From: Pseudomonadota bacterium
Lineage (GTDB): Bacteria; Desulfobacterota; Syntrophorhabdia; Syntrophorhabdales; Syntrophorhabdaceae
Length of the DNA stretch: 64,000 nt
Assembly (NCBI GenBank): GCA_026388255.1
Contig: JAPLKC010000036.1
Location: 1 to 64,000 of the forward strand
Reading direction: 5' to 3'
Part shown: positions 62,473-64,000 of the stretch, piece after piece
Layout of the letters: each line of letters starts with the position of its first letter
Position numbering within the stretch: the stretch's first letter is position 1
The notes under the pieces: model-generated
Told to the model about the DNA's origin: nothing
Database searches by the model: none
The model's input: the letters and a program-made list of their open reading frames with translations, nothing else
Made by a program: the position numbers and the translations under genes

Positions 62473-63641
62473 CAAACAAATTCAATAACGTAGAATCATC
62501 TGCGCGTATGAGTGTTACAAAAGCACTGCTGCTTGCCCTTCCTATGATGCTTCTCACCTTCATGATGCTTTCAGCCGGGAAAATACCTGCTGATCCGAAG
62601 AGACTCATTGCCCTGGTAATCACCTTTATTTTTGTAAATACAATCTTTTTTCTGATGCTCTACAGAGAAAAAACCGATAAATATCGTGCCGTATTGTTTA
62701 TTACCTATGCGGTCTGCTTTGTAATTTCCTTTATTTCAGAACTTATCGAGATCCGGGGCAGTATGGCAATATCACAGGAAAACCTGCTCTTATGCAAAAC
62801 GCCTTTTTGCCATATTGTAATACCCTTGACGATAATCCCCCTGGCATTGTCAAAAACCATCATATTTCCCGGAACAATGATAGGCAGTTTTGCCTCCATT
62901 GCAAGCATGCTAATCATCTGGATCGGGGCAACCCTTGCCCTTGGCCGGGGTTTCTGCGGGTGGGGATGCTTTTTCGGCGGACTTGATGACGGCTTTTCAA
63001 GGATATTCAGAAAGCCCATTATAAAGCATGTCAACCCTAAATGGCACTACCTCCCCTTTGCGGTGCTCCTTGTGACAGCATTGACCTCTGCCATGCTTCT
63101 AACGCCGACATATTGCGAATGGTTGTGCCCTTACAAGACTGTTACGGAATATGTCGAGGTTACCTCAACAAAGATTTTTATACAAACAATAATATTTGTT
63201 GCCCTCTTTTTGGGTCTTGTTATTGCATTGCCGATACTGACAAGGAAAAGAACACAGTGCGGTCTTTTTTGTCCCTTCGGTGCCTTTCAGTCCTTTACAA
63301 ATAAAATTAACCCCTTTGAGATAAGGATCAACCAGGAAGTGTGTGTTAAGTGTAAACGCTGCATCCAGGTCTGCCCTATCTTCTCAATGACCGAAGAGAC
63401 CATGGAAAAGGGCAAAACCCGTTTTACCTGCATCAAATGCGGGAAATGTGTTGATAACTGCCCTAAAGGGGCGCTTTATTTTCACGTGAAAGGCACATCT
63501 TTAACAGGAAGCGCCGCCACTTACCGTCTGCTCTTCCTATACCCAGCCTTTCTCTTCCTCATAACAATAGCAGGCGGCAATATTCAGGACGCGATCATAC
63601 GGATTATTAAACTTATCACAACAGGAAGCATGATTTTGTGA
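62469..63641 (+). CDS. NapH/CcoG-like membrane ferredoxin
   Basis: 390 residues, several TM helices (about 18-270), with the CxxxCP motifs GWGCFFGG, CEWLCPYK and CGLFCPFGAFQ typical of NapH/MauN/PceC-like proteins, then a ferredoxin domain with CVKCKRCIQVCP and CIKCGKCVDNCP. It would pass electrons from quinol or a membrane carrier to periplasmic or cytoplasmic partners. Together with the CcdA-like and flavin reductase genes it suggests a reductase system at the membrane. Confidence 0.88.
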   Translation: MTNKFNNVESSARMSVTKALLLALPMMLLTFMMLSAGKIPADPKRLIALVITFIFVNTIFFLMLYREKTDKYRAVLFITYAVCFVISFISELIEIRGSMAISQENLLLCKTPFCHIVIPLTIIPLALSKTIIFPGTMIGSFASIASMLIIWIGATLALGRGFCGWGCFFGGLDDGFSRIFRKPIIKHVNPKWHYLPFAVLLVTALTSAMLLTPTYCEWLCPYKTVTEYVEVTSTKIFIQTIIFVALFLGLVIALPILTRKRTQCGLFCPFGAFQSFTNKINPFEIRINQEVCVKCKRCIQVCPIFSMTEETMEKGKTRFTCIKCGKCVDNCPKGALYFHVKGTSLTGSAATYRLLFLYPAFLFLITIAGGNIQDAIIRIIKLITTGSMIL

Positions 63642-63655
63642 TGAAAGGATGATAA

Positions 63656-64000
63656 ATGGGCAGGCTTAAATCTATTCTCGGATATACAACAGCTATACTC
63701 GCCTTCTTTGTTGTCCTTGCCACATTCATGGGTAACAATTACTTCAGCTCAAAGCTTGTCTCAACAACAGGGATTAAGGTTTCTCCACGATTTACCGGCG
63801 GAGAGGTTGTAAAGACCGTTGATCATAATACATATAAAACCTTGATCCATCGTCCTGTTTTTGATGGTCTCATGTGGGAACGCAAAGACGGTTTTATCCA
63901 GATAAACTGGGAACGTCAAAACGGCTGGCCCCAGATTATTGAAGAAAAAACAGACTATACCGGAGATAATATAGATGATTTTTTTATAAGAATTGAGACA
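63656..64000 (+). CDS. exported or membrane-anchored protein, partial at window edge
   Basis: 115 codons visible. A single N-terminal TM or signal (GYTTAILAFFVVLATFMG, about 9-26), then KVSPRFTGGEVVKTVDH and RPVFDGLMWERKDGFIQINW, with alternating strands. AAAGGATGA precedes the ATG. Its C-terminus is outside the window. Last visible gene of the flavin reductase operon; no family assigned. Confidence 0.75.
   Translation, partial: MGRLKSILGYTTAILAFFVVLATFMGNNYFSSKLVSTTGIKVSPRFTGGEVVKTVDHNTYKTLIHRPVFDGLMWERKDGFIQINWERQNGWPQIIEEKTDYTGDNIDDFFIRIET

Noticed and set aside
1-64000. tRNA or rRNA genes
   Set aside because: I looked through the intergenic gaps for acceptor-stem and T-loop (GTTCGAATC-type) patterns and saw none; a tRNAscan run would settle it.

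Overview
The window looks like a chromosomal segment of an anaerobic, Gram-negative bacterium of the former Deltaproteobacteria (Desulfobacterota), perhaps a syntrophic or fermentative lineage. This is an inference from gene content: desulfoferrodoxin plus rubrerythrin, a selenocysteine-containing SelD, a GatCAB amidotransferase, several flavodoxin/ferredoxin proteins, a menaquinone-type succinate dehydrogenase joined to a Rieske/cytochrome b pair, and an outer-membrane polysaccharide export system. No rRNA, tRNA or CRISPR array was found.

Layout. 1-4379 (minus): a KinB/AlgB-like two-component system with an orphan sensor between kinase and sigma54 regulator, and an almost perfect sigma54 promoter in front of the kinase. 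4622-9349 (plus): a ParB-like gene wrapped in GTGAATA repeats, a PAS-PAS-GGDEF cyclase, the desulfoferrodoxin-rubrerythrin pair and a small exported protein. 9652-16455 (plus): nitrilase-like protein, a 58-residue cysteine protein missed by length cut-offs, argS, lepB, a TPR protein, a LolB-like lipoprotein and a DUF362-ferredoxin protein. 16607-24569 (minus): selD (with in-frame UGA), a DUF3553 protein, a degenerate methylase-like protein and the operon sdhCAB-Rieske-cytochrome b-small membrane protein. 24737-31670 (plus): Wzz/GumC, SLBB export protein, YjbH, a YjbE-like Gly/Ala-rich protein with its own strong promoter and terminator, and an exported protein. 31881-41735: a mixed accessory region with an ISL3 transposase remnant, a J-domain protein, a gene scrap, a TAXI-TRAP/DUF362/DUF6599 operon, a flavodoxin-ferredoxin protein, a hydroxyacid dehydrogenase and a WYL regulator. 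41940-49975 (plus): housekeeping block (dGTPase, valS, DUF294 nucleotidyltransferase, CBS protein, gatC, gatA, uracil-DNA glycosylase). 50006-60669 (minus): accessory region with a decayed second ParB-like copy, a frame-broken molybdenum hydroxylase and its Fe-S subunit, a membrane protein with an inactivated nuclease domain, a two-gene ATPase/HEPN-like pair that could be a defence system, and two secreted hydrolases. 61084-64000 (plus): a flavin reductase, CcdA-like membrane protein, NapH-like ferredoxin and an exported protein cut by the window edge.

How it fits together. The two strongest hidden signals are recoding (SelD is 33 residues longer than a naive reading because UGA at codon 14 encodes selenocysteine, followed by a hairpin 11 nt downstream) and a mobile repeat story (GTGAATA/TATTCAC repeats flank both ParB-like copies and sit as a perfect 24-bp inverted repeat between gatC and gatA). 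Several genes are likely pseudoenzymes by inspection of catalytic residues: the nitrilase-like protein (Cys to Ser), the SNase-like membrane protein (four of five active-site positions changed) and the methylase-like protein (motif IV QPSF in place of NPPY). All family names come from recognition of motifs, not from searches.
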